In this document: positions 1 through 8,182 of the stretch, piece after piece | Layout: the number at the start of each line of letters is the position of its first letter | How positions within the stretch are numbered: the first letter of the stretch is position 1 | Origin: Allobosea sp. UNC402CLCol | Lineage (GTDB): Bacteria > Pseudomonadota > Alphaproteobacteria > Rhizobiales > Beijerinckiaceae | Length of the DNA: 64,000 nt | Direction of reading: 5' to 3' | Assembly (NCBI RefSeq): GCF_000745475.1 | Contig: NZ_JQJJ01000009.1 | Coordinates: 951,367-1,015,366 of the forward strand | The notes under the pieces: model-generated | The model's input: the letters and a program-made list of their open reading frames with translations, nothing else | Database searches by the model: none | Told to the model about the DNA's origin: nothing | Program-made: the position numbers and the translations under genes

Positions 1-162
1 GACCGCATCGGGCGCCAGCGCCGTGAACCATTGCGGCATCGCGGCCGCGGCCAGGAGGAGCAGGACGAAGGCGAGCGGGATGATGAGCCCAGGCGCGCGC
101 CATGGATTCCCGGCCCGGTTGCCGTTGCGGACGCGTGCGATGACGTCGAGGGCCTGGCTCAT
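1..162 (-). CDS. Peptide-type ABC transporter permease, DppC-like (N-terminal part, runs off window)
   Basis: Only the first 54 codons lie in the window; the rest is beyond position 1. The reading frame begins with an ATG at 162 and encodes a short basic N-terminus followed by a hydrophobic segment (LIIPLAFVLLLLAAAA), as in the first transmembrane helix of DppC/OppC-type permeases. The ATG overlaps the stop of the upstream DppB-like permease (159) in an ATGA arrangement, so the two are translationally coupled. It is inferred to form the membrane channel of the importer with that permease and the binding protein further upstream. The ATPase genes, if present, should lie beyond the window edge. 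Confidence 0.8.
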   Translation of the reverse strand, partial: MSQALDVIARVRNGNRAGNPWRAPGLIIPLAFVLLLLAAAAMPQWFTALAPDAV

Positions 163-1109
163 CGCGGCGCCCTCCGCAGCCGCGGATCGATCAGCAAATA
201 GAGCGCATCGACGAGGAGGTTGATGCTCACCGAGACCAGCGCCGACAGCATCACCAGCCCGAGCAGCAAGGGCATGTCGCGGGTCTTGATCGCCTGCAGG
301 GTGATCTGGCCGATGCCGGCTCTTCCGAACACGGTTTCCGTGAGGATCGATCCGGCCAGGACGCCGGCGAAGAGCGTGCCGGTCAATGTCGAGACCGCGA
401 GCGCGGCATGGCGCAGGGCGTGGCGCAGGCGCAGCTGCGTCTCGCTGACGCCGCGCGTCCGTACCGTCAGGGCGAAGGGCTGAAGCAGCGCCTCTTCGAG
501 CCCGTCACGCAGGACCTGCCCCAGCAAGGCCGCGAGCGGGAGGCTCAAAGCAGTGGCGGGCAGCACGAGCGCGGGGAGGCCCTCGCCACCGATGATCGGG
601 AACCAGCCGAGATAGAAGCTGAAGACCGTCAGCAGCAGGAGCCCGACCCAGTAGACCGGGGTGCTCAGCACGGCGAGCTCCAGCCCGGCGAGGACGGTCC
701 GCAAACCCTTGCGCCGCCCGGCCGTGGCGAGCGCGTTGACGAAGGCGAACCCGAGAGCCAGCGCCATCGCCGTGCCGGCGAGCTGGAGCGTCGGCCCGGC
801 CGCCTCGCCGATGACCTCGATGACAGGTTGCCGGTATTGATAGCTGTCGCCGAAATCGCCGAGCAGGGCCTGGCCGATATAGCGCAGATATTGCACGGGC
901 AAAGGCTGGTCGAGACCGAACTGCCGGACGAGAGCCTCGCGCTCGGCGGCGTCGACGATGTTCTCGCCCCCGGTGAGCACCGCGACGGGATCGCCCGGAA
1001 TCGCCTTGACCGCAACGAAGGTGATCGTGGCCGCGCCCCAGAGCACAGCCACGATCACCCCGAGGCGCCGCAGCCCCGCGGGTAAGACGCTAGCGAGCCA
1101 GCCAGGCAT
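159..1109 (-). CDS. Peptide/nickel-type ABC transporter permease, DppB-like
   Basis: Inner-membrane permease of about 316 residues. The N-terminal helix is followed by the family pattern AVKAIPGDPV, a long periplasmic loop with the QFGLDQPLPVQYLRYIGQ pattern, and later the EAA-type cytoplasmic loop (RTRGVSETQLRLRHALRHA) that docks the ATPase. The C-terminus ends in DPRLRRAPR, typical of DppB. The ATG at 1109 was chosen because the open frame upstream lies inside the binding-protein gene and is not permease-like; it overlaps the end of that gene by 20 bases. It is part of the minus-strand operon SBP - DppB - DppC. The substrate is not readable from sequence; the monooxygenase neighbours suggest an organosulfur or amino-carboxylate solute. 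Confidence 0.9.
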   Translation of the reverse strand: MPGWLASVLPAGLRRLGVIVAVLWGAATITFVAVKAIPGDPVAVLTGGENIVDAAEREALVRQFGLDQPLPVQYLRYIGQALLGDFGDSYQYRQPVIEVIGEAAGPTLQLAGTAMALALGFAFVNALATAGRRKGLRTVLAGLELAVLSTPVYWVGLLLLTVFSFYLGWFPIIGGEGLPALVLPATALSLPLAALLGQVLRDGLEEALLQPFALTVRTRGVSETQLRLRHALRHAALAVSTLTGTLFAGVLAGSILTETVFGRAGIGQITLQAIKTRDMPLLLGLVMLSALVSVSINLLVDALYLLIDPRLRRAPR

Positions 1110-2763
1110 CGTAGAGATTCGGCTTCGCGTTCGTCGCCCAGCTGATGCCTTGCAGCTTCTTCGAGGCGCCGAGCTGATAGGCGACGACATAGAGCGGCAC
1201 GGCATAGGCCTGGCCGATGATCTCGGCCTGCGCCTGGCTGTAGAGGCGCTGCCGCTCGTCGCCAGAGGCGCCGATCGCCTTGGTCAGGATCTCGTCGAGG
1301 CTCTTCACCCGCGCATTATTGGCGCCGTTCGGCGGGATATAGGCCGAATGGAAGACGGTCCGCAGGATGTCCGGCTCAGCGCGGACATAGTAGAGCGAGA
1401 TGAGGTCGTAGTCGTTCGCGGCCGTCCGGGCGGTGTAGCCCCCGGCATCGACGGGGTCGAGCTGCAGATCGAAACCCGCCTTCTTGACCGAGAACTGGAC
1501 CGCCTGGGCCACAGTCAGGTCCGACGCGCCCCATGCCGCGGCGTCGTAGACGAAGCGGACGCTCAAGCGTTCGCCGCCTTTCGAGCGGATGCCATCGCCG
1601 TCCCTGACGGTCCAGCCGGCGTCATCGAGCAGTTTCGCGGCTTTCTGCGGATCGAAGCCCCAAGATTTCGCGATTGTCGGGTCGTAATACAGCGTGGAGG
1701 GGCCGAGGATGTTGTCGGCCGCCTTGAGGCTGCCGAAGAAGGCAGCCTTGACGGCGCCGGGCGCATCGATCGCGCTCTGGAAAGCCTGACGAACGCGGGC
1801 GTCGGCGAAGGGGCCCTTGCTCGTGTTCAGGAACAGCGAGCGGTTCACGCCGGGGTTTTCGCGCGTCACCACCTGGAGGCGATTATCGGCCTGGACGGAG
1901 CGGAAATTGGCCGGCGGCACCTCGTCGATTGCCTGCACCTGTCCGCTGCTCAGCGCGCCGAGCCGAACCGAGGATTCCGGCAGATAGCGGAACACGATGG
2001 CGTCGAGATGGGCCGGGCCTTGATGTGCGGCATAGCCCGGGCCCCAGTTGTAGTCTGCGCGCTTGGTCAGCCTGCTGCCGCTGCCTTTGGTGAAGCTTTC
2101 GAGCACGAAGGGGCCGGAGCCAACGACCGTGTTGGTCGTGCTCTTCGCATCGCGCAGATAGGTCGGCGACTGGATGCCGAGGTAGGGCAGGCTCAGGCCC
2201 TGCAGCAGCGGCGCGAAGGATTGCTTGTAGGAGATCACCACCGTCGCGGCGTCTGGCGCCGCGATCTCCGCGACCGGACCGAGCAGGGACTTGGAATAGC
2301 TCGACGTCGTCTTGGGATCGAGAATCCGGTCGAAGTTGAACTTGACCGCGGCGGCGTCGAGCGGCGTGCCGTCGCTGAAGGTCACGCCGCGGCGCAGATG
2401 GAAGGTGTAGACCGTGTTGTCGGCATTCACCTCCCAGCGTTCGGCGAGCCATGGCGTGAACCTGTTGTCCTCCGCCTGGCCGACGAGGGAATCGACGAGG
2501 TTGCGGGTGATCAGCGCCGTGATGGAGCTGCCGGTGATCGACGGGTCGATGATCGCGGTGTCGCTCGCGAGGCCGAAGGTCAGTGTTCCTCCGGCTACGG
2601 GCTTCCCGGCCGCCTGGTTGTCGGCGGCGGAGGCGGAGTAGCCGGCCGCCAGAAGGGCGATGGCTGTCACGGCCGCCCGCAGATGACGTCCGCGAGCTGG
2701 GGCAGAGCCGCGATGGTGCGGCAGCCACCCACGGTGAGGTGTGTGGAAATCGGACGGGCTCAT
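1090..2763 (-). CDS. ABC transporter substrate-binding protein, family 5 (peptide/nickel type)
   Basis: Periplasmic solute-binding protein of about 557 residues, the usual size for SBP family 5 (DppA/OppA/NikA). An Arg-rich N-terminus leads into a hydrophobic signal segment (AVTAIALLAAGYSASA) with an Ala-x-Ala cleavage site. The mature part has the family opening GGTLTFGLASDTAIIDP and the pattern WTVRDGDGIRSKGG near the C-terminal lobe. Two ATGs sit six bases apart; the second (2763) is preferred because GAAGG lies seven bases before it, while it is only one base from the first (2769). It is the first large gene of the importer operon running toward position 1. Solute unknown. Confidence 0.9.
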   Translation of the reverse strand: MSPSDFHTPHRGWLPHHRGSAPARGRHLRAAVTAIALLAAGYSASAADNQAAGKPVAGGTLTFGLASDTAIIDPSITGSSITALITRNLVDSLVGQAEDNRFTPWLAERWEVNADNTVYTFHLRRGVTFSDGTPLDAAAVKFNFDRILDPKTTSSYSKSLLGPVAEIAAPDAATVVISYKQSFAPLLQGLSLPYLGIQSPTYLRDAKSTTNTVVGSGPFVLESFTKGSGSRLTKRADYNWGPGYAAHQGPAHLDAIVFRYLPESSVRLGALSSGQVQAIDEVPPANFRSVQADNRLQVVTRENPGVNRSLFLNTSKGPFADARVRQAFQSAIDAPGAVKAAFFGSLKAADNILGPSTLYYDPTIAKSWGFDPQKAAKLLDDAGWTVRDGDGIRSKGGERLSVRFVYDAAAWGASDLTVAQAVQFSVKKAGFDLQLDPVDAGGYTARTAANDYDLISLYYVRAEPDILRTVFHSAYIPPNGANNARVKSLDEILTKAIGASGDERQRLYSQAQAEIIGQAYAVPLYVVAYQLGASKKLQGISWATNAKPNLYDAWLAR

Positions 2764-2873
2764 GGTCATGCCTTCGGATCAATGAGAGCGGCGGCGCGGG
2801 CCAGCGATGGCCGCAACCTGAAGCTCCTTGGGCGTCGGAAAATCGGTGTTCGGTCGCGCTGTGCGACGACCGG

Positions 2874-2975
2874 CTACTTGTTGCTGCGGCGGCGGGTCTC
2901 GCCGGTGCGTGTCCAGTGCAGGAATGCCGACAGGCGCAGCAGGGCGTGAGTGACGATGTTGAACGGGATGATCAT
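2874..2975 (-). CDS. Small ORF, 33 aa, upstream of ABC operon (possible leader peptide)
   Basis: A 33-codon frame starts with ATG at 2975 and ends with TAG. GAGGAAGG lies a few bases upstream of the ATG, a strong ribosome-binding site for so short a frame. The peptide begins MIIPFNIVTHALLRL and ends in a very basic tail (ETRRRSNK). It lies about 110 bases before the binding-protein gene on the same strand, in a 510-base gap with no other gene. I do not recognise a family. By position it could be a translated leader that regulates the importer operon or a short independent peptide. The strong ribosome site is seen; the role is inferred. Confidence 0.5.
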   Translation of the reverse strand: MIIPFNIVTHALLRLSAFLHWTRTGETRRRSNK

Positions 2976-3131
2976 GGGCCTTCCTCAAGCAAAGGAGCCC
3001 ACGGCAATGCGCGTGGTGCTTTTAGCATTGGTGACGCGGTGCAAGCTGCTCCAACAAATCCCGCGATCGCCATGATTTCAACCATGACGATGTGAGTAAT
3101 CATTGTTTTCTACATGCCCTCAGTCAATCGA

Positions 3132-3149
3132 ATGTATTTTCAAATACAT
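3132..3149. promoter_or_regulatory. 18-bp perfect palindrome upstream of the ABC importer operon
   Basis: ATGTATTT and AAATACAT form perfect 8-base arms around a TC centre. The element is AT-rich in an otherwise GC-rich region, lies about 160 bases upstream of the small ORF and about 130 bases downstream of the adjacent monooxygenase gene. This is a typical position and shape for an operator of a dimeric repressor or activator. The binding protein is unknown. Confidence 0.4.
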
Positions 3150-3281
3150 GCGCCTGGGAGCAAGGATTCGCTTTCGCTGCCAGCCTGAAGGGATAATTCG
3201 CCCTTCACGGTCTGGCAGTGTGCTGGGAACGGCGCTGGGGCCCGGCCGCGTCGCCGCCAGGAAGGCGCCAGCTTCGAACTC

Positions 3282-4613
3282 TTAAGACCCAGGGAAGAAG
3301 CGATTGGCCGGGCGCGGCAGGCCGAGATGGTCGCGCAGCGTGGTACCGGCATAGTCCGTCCGGAACAGCCCGCGCCGCTGCAGTTCCGGCACGACCTTGT
3401 CGACGAAATCGTCGAGCCCTTCCGGCAGGTACGGGAACATCACGTTGAAGCCGTCGCTGCCGCGTTCGACGAGCCACTGCTCCATGGCGTCTGCGATGGT
3501 CGCGGGCGTACCGACGAAGGCGAGCCCGCCATAGCCGCCGAGCCGCTGGGCGAGCTGGCGCACGGTCAGGTTCTCGTCGCGCGCCAGCGCGATGGTGCGC
3601 TCGCGCCCGCTCTTGCTGGCATTGGTGTCGGGGATGTCGGGCAGCGGCCCGTCCGGATCGAAGCCCGAGGCATCATGGCCCAGCGCGATCGACAGCGAGG
3701 CGATGGCGCTGTCGTAATGGACGAAGGAATCGAGCAGGGCGCGCTTCTCGCGGGCTTCCTCGACGCTGTCCCCGACGACGACGAGCACGCCGGGAAGGAT
3801 CTTGAGGTGATCGGGGTCGCGGCCGAACCTCGCCATCCGCCCCTTGAGGTCGGCATAGAAGGCCTGGCCCTCGGCAAGCGTGCGGTGCGCGGCGAAGACG
3901 GCTTCCGCCGTCTCGGCTGCGAGCTGGCGACCGGCCTCCGATGCTCCCGCCTGAACGATGACCGGCCAGCCCTGCACGGGCCGGGCGATGTTGAGCGGAC
4001 CGCGCACCGAGAGATGCTCGCCCTTGTGGTCGAGCACATGCATCTTGTCGGGGTCGAAATAGAGCCCGCTTTCGCGATCGCGGGTGAAGGCGTCGTCGGC
4101 GAAGGAATCCCACAGGCCGGTGACGACATCGTAGAATTCGCGTGCCCGGTCGTAACGCTCGCCATGCTCCTTGTGCTCGGTCAGGCCGAAATTGAGGGCG
4201 GCGTCGGGGTTCGAGGTGGTGACGATGTTCCAGCCGGCGCGCCCGCCGCTGATATGGTCGAGCGAGGCGAAGCGCCGGGCGATATGATAGGGCGCGTCGA
4301 AGGTGGTCGAGGCGGTGGCGACGAGGCCGATGCGCTCGGTCGCGCCGGCCAGGGCCGACAGAAGCGTGAACGGCTCGAACGACGTGACGGTATGGCTGCG
4401 CTTCAGGGCCTCGACCGGCATGTTCAGTACGGCCAGGTGGTCGGCCATGAAGAAGGCGTCGAATTTCCCCGCTTCCAGCTTCCGCGCGAACCGCTTGAGA
4501 TGAGCGAAGTTGAAATTGGCGTCCGGATAGGCGCCGGGATAGCGCCAGGCGCCGGTATGGATGCTGACCGGGCGCATGACGGCGCCGAGATGGAGCTGTC
4601 GGGGCGATGGCAT
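3282..4613 (-). CDS. LLM-class flavin-dependent monooxygenase, NtaA/SnaA/DszA family
   Basis: About 443 residues, matching the 430-450 of the NtaA/SnaA/SoxA(DszA) branch of bacterial luciferase-like enzymes. These use FMNH2 from a separate reductase and O2 to cleave C-N or C-S bonds. Visible landmarks are GRAGWNIVTT, the segment RYDRAREFYDVVTGLWDS, the pattern VQGWPVIVQAGASEAGR and the C-terminal DDFVDKVVPELQRRGL. The ATG at 4613 is used rather than an in-frame TTG 18 bases upstream. It is separated by 202 bases from the hydrolase gene upstream and lies downstream of the flavin reductase on the same strand, a likely FMNH2 source. The substrate cannot be told from sequence. Confidence 0.88.
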   Translation of the reverse strand: MPSPRQLHLGAVMRPVSIHTGAWRYPGAYPDANFNFAHLKRFARKLEAGKFDAFFMADHLAVLNMPVEALKRSHTVTSFEPFTLLSALAGATERIGLVATASTTFDAPYHIARRFASLDHISGGRAGWNIVTTSNPDAALNFGLTEHKEHGERYDRAREFYDVVTGLWDSFADDAFTRDRESGLYFDPDKMHVLDHKGEHLSVRGPLNIARPVQGWPVIVQAGASEAGRQLAAETAEAVFAAHRTLAEGQAFYADLKGRMARFGRDPDHLKILPGVLVVVGDSVEEAREKRALLDSFVHYDSAIASLSIALGHDASGFDPDGPLPDIPDTNASKSGRERTIALARDENLTVRQLAQRLGGYGGLAFVGTPATIADAMEQWLVERGSDGFNVMFPYLPEGLDDFVDKVVPELQRRGLFRTDYAGTTLRDHLGLPRPANRFFPGS

Positions 4614-4814
4614 GGGAGGACCTGCTGGCAAGTCTGGGGAGGGTCTTGCTCAGCTAGGGAAGGGCAGGGCCGCGTGCCATGCCCGGCGCCCAGAAAACGA
4701 TATTCCGCATCGACCGGGTGCCGTTGGAAGAAGGACCGTCTTCGAAACCGGCCTTCGGGAGAAGGTCGCAGCCTGCGGCAGAACCCGGTCCGACGCGGAC
4801 ATGAACAAGCGACT

Positions 4815-5402
4815 TCAATGCAACCGGGATAGGGCGCTTGGCCGGACGGCCTGATGCTCTCGCCCGGCGCTCCGCCGCCAGAGGAGCTGGTCGAGCAGAC
4901 GCAGCCCTTCGGCCCAGCTGCCATGGCCGCTGGCGACATTGATGTGCCCGGCATCGCCGAGGTCGACGAAGGCGGCGTCCCACATGTTGGCGATGATCCG
5001 CGCGCGCTCGATTGCCATGTACGGGTCGATGCGGCTGGCGACCACGATCGCAGGGAACTGGAAGGGCACGTCCGGCAACGGACCGAACGAGGCGATGCCG
5101 TGAACTTTCGAAATTCTCAGCTCGGGATCGGCCGGCGCCACCAGCAGGGCGCCGCCGATCGGCAGTTCGGGAAAGCGGGCCGCCAGATGCGCGATGAGCG
5201 TGGCGCCGAGGCTATGCCCGACCAGAACCGCACCGGGGCGTCGCAGCACATGCCGATGGAGCGCCTCGATCCAGGATTCGAGGTCCGGCTGGTGCCAGTT
5301 CTTCTGCTGGACGCGTTCGGCCTGTTCGATCTCGGCGGCCCATCGGCTCTGCCAATGTGCGGGCTCGGAATCGTGGAGGCCGGGAACGATGAGGACGGAC
5401 AT
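4815..5402 (-). CDS. RBBP9/YdeN-family alpha/beta serine hydrolase
   Basis: About 195 residues, the compact size of the RBBP9/YdeN family (Ser_hydrolase fold). The N-terminus MSVLIVPGLHDSEPAHWQ carries the family GxxxSxxxHWQ signature, the nucleophile elbow is GHSLG, and the C-terminal catalytic histidine is in the DAGHIN pattern. The start at 5402 is chosen because the family begins directly with the V-L-I-V-P-G strand; an upstream in-frame start at 5432 would add ten atypical residues. It lies between the flavin reductase and a monooxygenase on the same strand. Such small hydrolases often accompany sulfur-scavenging oxygenases, but the substrate is unknown. Confidence 0.85.
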   Translation of the reverse strand: MSVLIVPGLHDSEPAHWQSRWAAEIEQAERVQQKNWHQPDLESWIEALHRHVLRRPGAVLVGHSLGATLIAHLAARFPELPIGGALLVAPADPELRISKVHGIASFGPLPDVPFQFPAIVVASRIDPYMAIERARIIANMWDAAFVDLGDAGHINVASGHGSWAEGLRLLDQLLWRRSAGREHQAVRPSALSRLH

Positions 5403-5572
5403 GGCGCAGCTCCCTCGTGCTGCGTCGATCATCGACCCGGTCGATGCGTTCGGTCAATGAAACGGATTGGCGAATTTGGACCGGTTTAGAGGACGGTTGC
5501 CTGCCATCTCCCCGCTTCAAGGAGGGTTATCTCGCCCGGTTCGAATGTCGCGCGCTTGCAGAAGCGGCTGAT

Positions 5573-6112
5573 CTAGATGCCGGCGCCGTATTGCAGGCTC
5601 TCGTCCAGCTTGCCGTAGACGCCGCGCCAGTAGAGCAGGGCGCCTTCGTCCTGCGCGTGCCGGATCGCCTTGATGCGGCCGATCAGGATCGTGTGCGAGT
5701 GACGCTCGATCGCCTCCTCGGTCTCGCAATCGAGCACGGCAAGGGCGCCGTCGAGCGTCGGTGCACCGGTCGCCAGGCGCGCCCAGTCACCTTCATCGAA
5801 GCGTGCTTCGCCCTTGAAGCCGCCGCGACCGGCGAAGCGATCCGCGATGCTCTGGTGCCGGGCGGCGAGGACGTTGATCGCGAAGTGGCCCGCAGCCTCG
5901 ATCGTCGGCCAGGCCGAGGCATTGCGGTTGACGCAGACGATGACGGTCGGCGGATCCGCGGAAAGCGCCGTCAGCGAGGTCGCAGTCAGTCCCGCTCTGC
6001 GCTGTGCATGGGTCGCGGTGATGACGCTCACGGCACCCGCGACGTTTCTCATCACCGCCTTGAACGCGTCAGCGTGAATGTCGCGCACGGCGAGGGAAGA
6101 CTGTTGATTCAT
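5573..6112 (-). CDS. Flavin reductase family protein (FMN reductase component)
   Basis: About 179 residues with the flavin-reductase-like split-barrel fold. Visible landmarks are the N-terminal FKAVMRNVAGAVSVITA, the flavin-binding stretch GLTATSLTALSADPPTVIVCVN, the FAINVLA segment and the C-terminal HSHTILIGRI. These proteins use NAD(P)H to supply reduced flavin to two-component monooxygenases such as the LLM enzymes clustered here. The ATG at 6112 (MNQQSS) is preferred over 6130, which would add an Arg/Met run. It lies directly downstream of the Rrf2 gene, with an AT-rich motif and a GC hairpin in between, and is a good candidate Rrf2 target. Confidence 0.9.
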   Translation of the reverse strand: MNQQSSLAVRDIHADAFKAVMRNVAGAVSVITATHAQRRAGLTATSLTALSADPPTVIVCVNRNASAWPTIEAAGHFAINVLAARHQSIADRFAGRGGFKGEARFDEGDWARLATGAPTLDGALAVLDCETEEAIERHSHTILIGRIKAIRHAQDEGALLYWRGVYGKLDESLQYGAGI

Positions 6113-6142
6113 TCGTGACCGCATCCTCATGCGGCTCCGGAC

Positions 6143-6168
6143 GCCGCCGCCGCGTTTTAGGCGGCGGC
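6143..6168. promoter_or_regulatory. GC-rich hairpin in the leader of the flavin reductase gene
   Basis: GCCGCCGCC and GGCGGCGGC are perfect 9-base arms around an 8-base loop, ending about 30 bases before the flavin reductase ATG. Read on the gene strand there is no U-run after the stem, so it is not a classical terminator for the upstream Rrf2 gene. It may be a leader-RNA structure or a weak terminator. Confidence 0.35.
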
Positions 6169-6178
6169 AGTTTTATTG

Positions 6179-6195
6179 TCTATATAATTAGTAGA
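6179..6195. promoter_or_regulatory. Candidate Rrf2 operator, copy 1
   Basis: The motif GTCTATATAATTAGTAG followed by A is almost identical to one at 9475-9491; the two share the pattern GTCTATAnAATTAnTAGA. It lies just after the Rrf2 stop codon and about 65 bases before the flavin reductase ATG. The arms (CTAT/TAG) are inverted, as expected for a dimeric repressor, and the AT-rich string stands out in GC-rich DNA. Confidence 0.45.
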
Positions 6196-6198
6196 TAA

Positions 6199-6660
6199 TT
6201 AGATTGCGTAATCCGCATGAAGCGACGCCTGCGCGATCGAGCGCTGGACCAGATCTGCCACCGTCGTGGTGTCGACGATCCCCGCGATGGCATCGCGCAC
6301 GTCGCTCATCACCGAGCGCACCGGACAGGTGTCGATGTCGCCGCAATCCTCGCAGGCTCGAAAAGCGGAGCGGCTGGCGCAAGCGATCGGTGCGATCGGG
6401 CCTTCCAGGGCCCGGATCACGGCACCCACTTTGATAGATCGCGCCGGTTTGGCCAGGGCATAGCCGCCGCCCGGCCCCTTCTTGCTGCGCAACATGCCGG
6501 CATTGCGCAGATCGAGCAGGATGGCGTCGAGGAATTTCTTCGGAATGTTGTTCCGCTGCGCCACGTCCGCGACCTGCGCGGTCTCGCCAGCTTCGAGCCG
6601 GGCAAGATGCACGATCGCCTTGAGGCCGTATTTGCCCTTGTTGGTCAGCACCGGATTCAC
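6199..6660 (-). CDS. Rrf2-family transcriptional regulator with four-cysteine cluster
   Basis: 153 residues, the normal Rrf2 length. The N-terminal winged helix has YGLKAIVHLA, a recognition region with IPKKFLDAILLDLRNAG, and the wing KKGPGGGYALAKP. Cysteines at about residues 94, 103, 106 and 112 (C-x8-C-x2-C-x5-C) resemble the Fe-S ligand region of IscR, NsrR and RirA, so it probably binds an Fe-S cluster or senses thiol/sulfur status. It is the first gene of the minus-strand series flavin reductase, hydrolase, monooxygenase and ABC importer. Its AT-rich upstream region holds ATAG-GAAAA-CTAT, a possible autoregulatory site. Control of organosulfur use is inferred. Confidence 0.9.
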   Translation of the reverse strand: MNPVLTNKGKYGLKAIVHLARLEAGETAQVADVAQRNNIPKKFLDAILLDLRNAGMLRSKKGPGGGYALAKPARSIKVGAVIRALEGPIAPIACASRSAFRACEDCGDIDTCPVRSVMSDVRDAIAGIVDTTTVADLVQRSIAQASLHADYAI

Positions 6661-6764
6661 CCATGCGTTGAATGTATAGTTTTCCTATCAAGTTTTATCA
6701 TAATTTCAATATGAACGTTCTCTTCGGGGCCGCGTGCAGAGAAAAGCAATCTCGGCACCGGGGT

Positions 6765-6792
6765 GACGGAGCGGCTGGGGAGCCGCTCCGTC
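6765..6792 (-). terminator. Strong hairpin after the monooxygenase operon
   Basis: GACGGAGCGGCT and AGCCGCTCCGTC form a perfect 12-base stem with a 4-base loop. It starts 7 bases after the stop of the minus-strand monooxygenase at 6800. No U-run follows, so termination may need Rho, but position and stem strength fit an operon end or mRNA 3' stabiliser. Confidence 0.6.
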
Positions 6793-6799
6793 GAAGAAC

Positions 6800-8116
6800 T
6801 CAGGCGCTGCGGGCCAATGAGACAGCCGGCGTCAGGGCGGGCAGCTCCAGGTTCGAGCGGAAATCGTCTCCGACATAGTCGGTGTCGATGAGCCCGCGCC
6901 GGCGCAGCTCCGGCAGGAGGCCGTTCAGGAGAAGGTCCTCCTGGTCGGGATTGCCGAGCCCGTGGAGGGTGAGGACGTCCAGCACCCCGGCACGGAAGCG
7001 CTCCTCGATCGCATCGACCAATTGTTCCGGCGTGCCTGCGACGGACCAGTGCCCCGTCTCCTGCGCCTCGATGATCAATTCGCGGAGCGTCAGGCCCTGC
7101 TTCGCGTAGCGGCTGAAGATCTCGACGCGCCCTCGGCGCCGGTTGGTGCTGGTGACCTCGGGCAGCAGGCTGTCGGGCAGGGGCTTGTCGAGCGGCAGGC
7201 CCGAGAGATCGATGTCGCCGCCCAGCATGTCGGCGAGCTTGAGGCGCCCGAGCTCGTAATCGATGCGCTCATGCTTCTCCTTCAGGCGCCGGGCGACGTC
7301 CGCATCGGATTCCCCGATCACCGAATGGAACGAGTTCATCACGAAGGGCAGGTTGTCGCCGCGCCCGAAGCCTTTGGCGCGCCGCCGCAGCTCGGTCACG
7401 AAGGCGAGCGCGCCCTCCAGCTTCGGCTGCGACGTGTAGACAACCTCGGCATAGCGGGCGCCCACATTGATGCCGGCTTCAGACTGGCCGGCCTGGAATT
7501 GCACGGGACGGCCCTGCGGCAGCGGCGGCACGTTGAGCGGCCCCTGAACGGTGAAGTGCCGGCCGCGATAATCGACGCGATGGAACTTGGCTGGGTCGAG
7601 AGCAAGCCCGCCGGAAGCCTTGCGCGTCACCGCATCGCTCTCGTTCGCATCATACAGAGCGTTCACGACCTCGATGAATTCGGCGGCGCGGGCATAGCGC
7701 TCCTCGGGGCTGAGCAGGTCCAAGCCGAAATTCTCCTCGCCGACCGAGGAGGTGACCGCGTTCCAGGCGGCGCGGCCGCCGCTGGCATGGTCCAGCGTGC
7801 CAATCAGGCGCGCCAGATTGTAGGGGTGGTGGAACGTCGTCGAGACCGTCGCCACGAGGCCGATATGCGAGGTGACCTGGCTCAGTGCGGCGAGCGCGAT
7901 CAACGGATCCTGGACCCCAGCGGTGCCGGCGAGGCCGGCCGGATCGATCTGCAGCAGGTCGGCGGTGAAGAGGCCGGTGATCTTCTCGGCTTCGGCTCTG
8001 CGGGCGAATGCGGCGGCGCGCTTCGCCCCGGTGGCCGGATCGGCATCGTTCGATGCCGCGATGACGTTGGAGGCGCCCATCAGGGTCTTGAGGCGGCGGC
8101 GGGTGGGTGGCGACAT
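6800..8116 (-). CDS. LLM-class flavin-dependent monooxygenase, NtaA/SnaA family (438 aa)
   Basis: 438 residues with the NtaA/SnaA architecture: an N-terminal (beta/alpha) region, the STTFHHPYNLARLIGTLDH segment, GGRAAWNAVTSS, ERYARAAEFIEVVNALYD, and GRPVQFQAGQSEAGIN. The start at 8116 has AAGGA seven bases upstream. It is more divergent than the other NtaA-type copies in the window (for example A in GGRAAWNAV where G is usual), so its substrate probably differs. It is the last gene of a minus-strand unit beginning with the MsnO8-like oxygenase at 9433, with the deletion scar between them, and is followed by a strong hairpin. Confidence 0.87.
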   Translation of the reverse strand: MSPPTRRRLKTLMGASNVIAASNDADPATGAKRAAAFARRAEAEKITGLFTADLLQIDPAGLAGTAGVQDPLIALAALSQVTSHIGLVATVSTTFHHPYNLARLIGTLDHASGGRAAWNAVTSSVGEENFGLDLLSPEERYARAAEFIEVVNALYDANESDAVTRKASGGLALDPAKFHRVDYRGRHFTVQGPLNVPPLPQGRPVQFQAGQSEAGINVGARYAEVVYTSQPKLEGALAFVTELRRRAKGFGRGDNLPFVMNSFHSVIGESDADVARRLKEKHERIDYELGRLKLADMLGGDIDLSGLPLDKPLPDSLLPEVTSTNRRRGRVEIFSRYAKQGLTLRELIIEAQETGHWSVAGTPEQLVDAIEERFRAGVLDVLTLHGLGNPDQEDLLLNGLLPELRRRGLIDTDYVGDDFRSNLELPALTPAVSLARSA

Positions 8117-8182
8117 CTCAGCGTCCTTATCCTGATCGTTGATCGATGGAGGGTGGCGATCCGACGCGGTAGCCAGCGCTGC

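Noticed and set aside
958..2949. Long plus-strand open frame opposite the binding-protein gene
   Set aside because: It is antisense to a gene with a clear family pattern and signal peptide; its residue usage (Arg/Gly/Ala/Asp-rich, no motif) is typical of a high-GC shadow frame.
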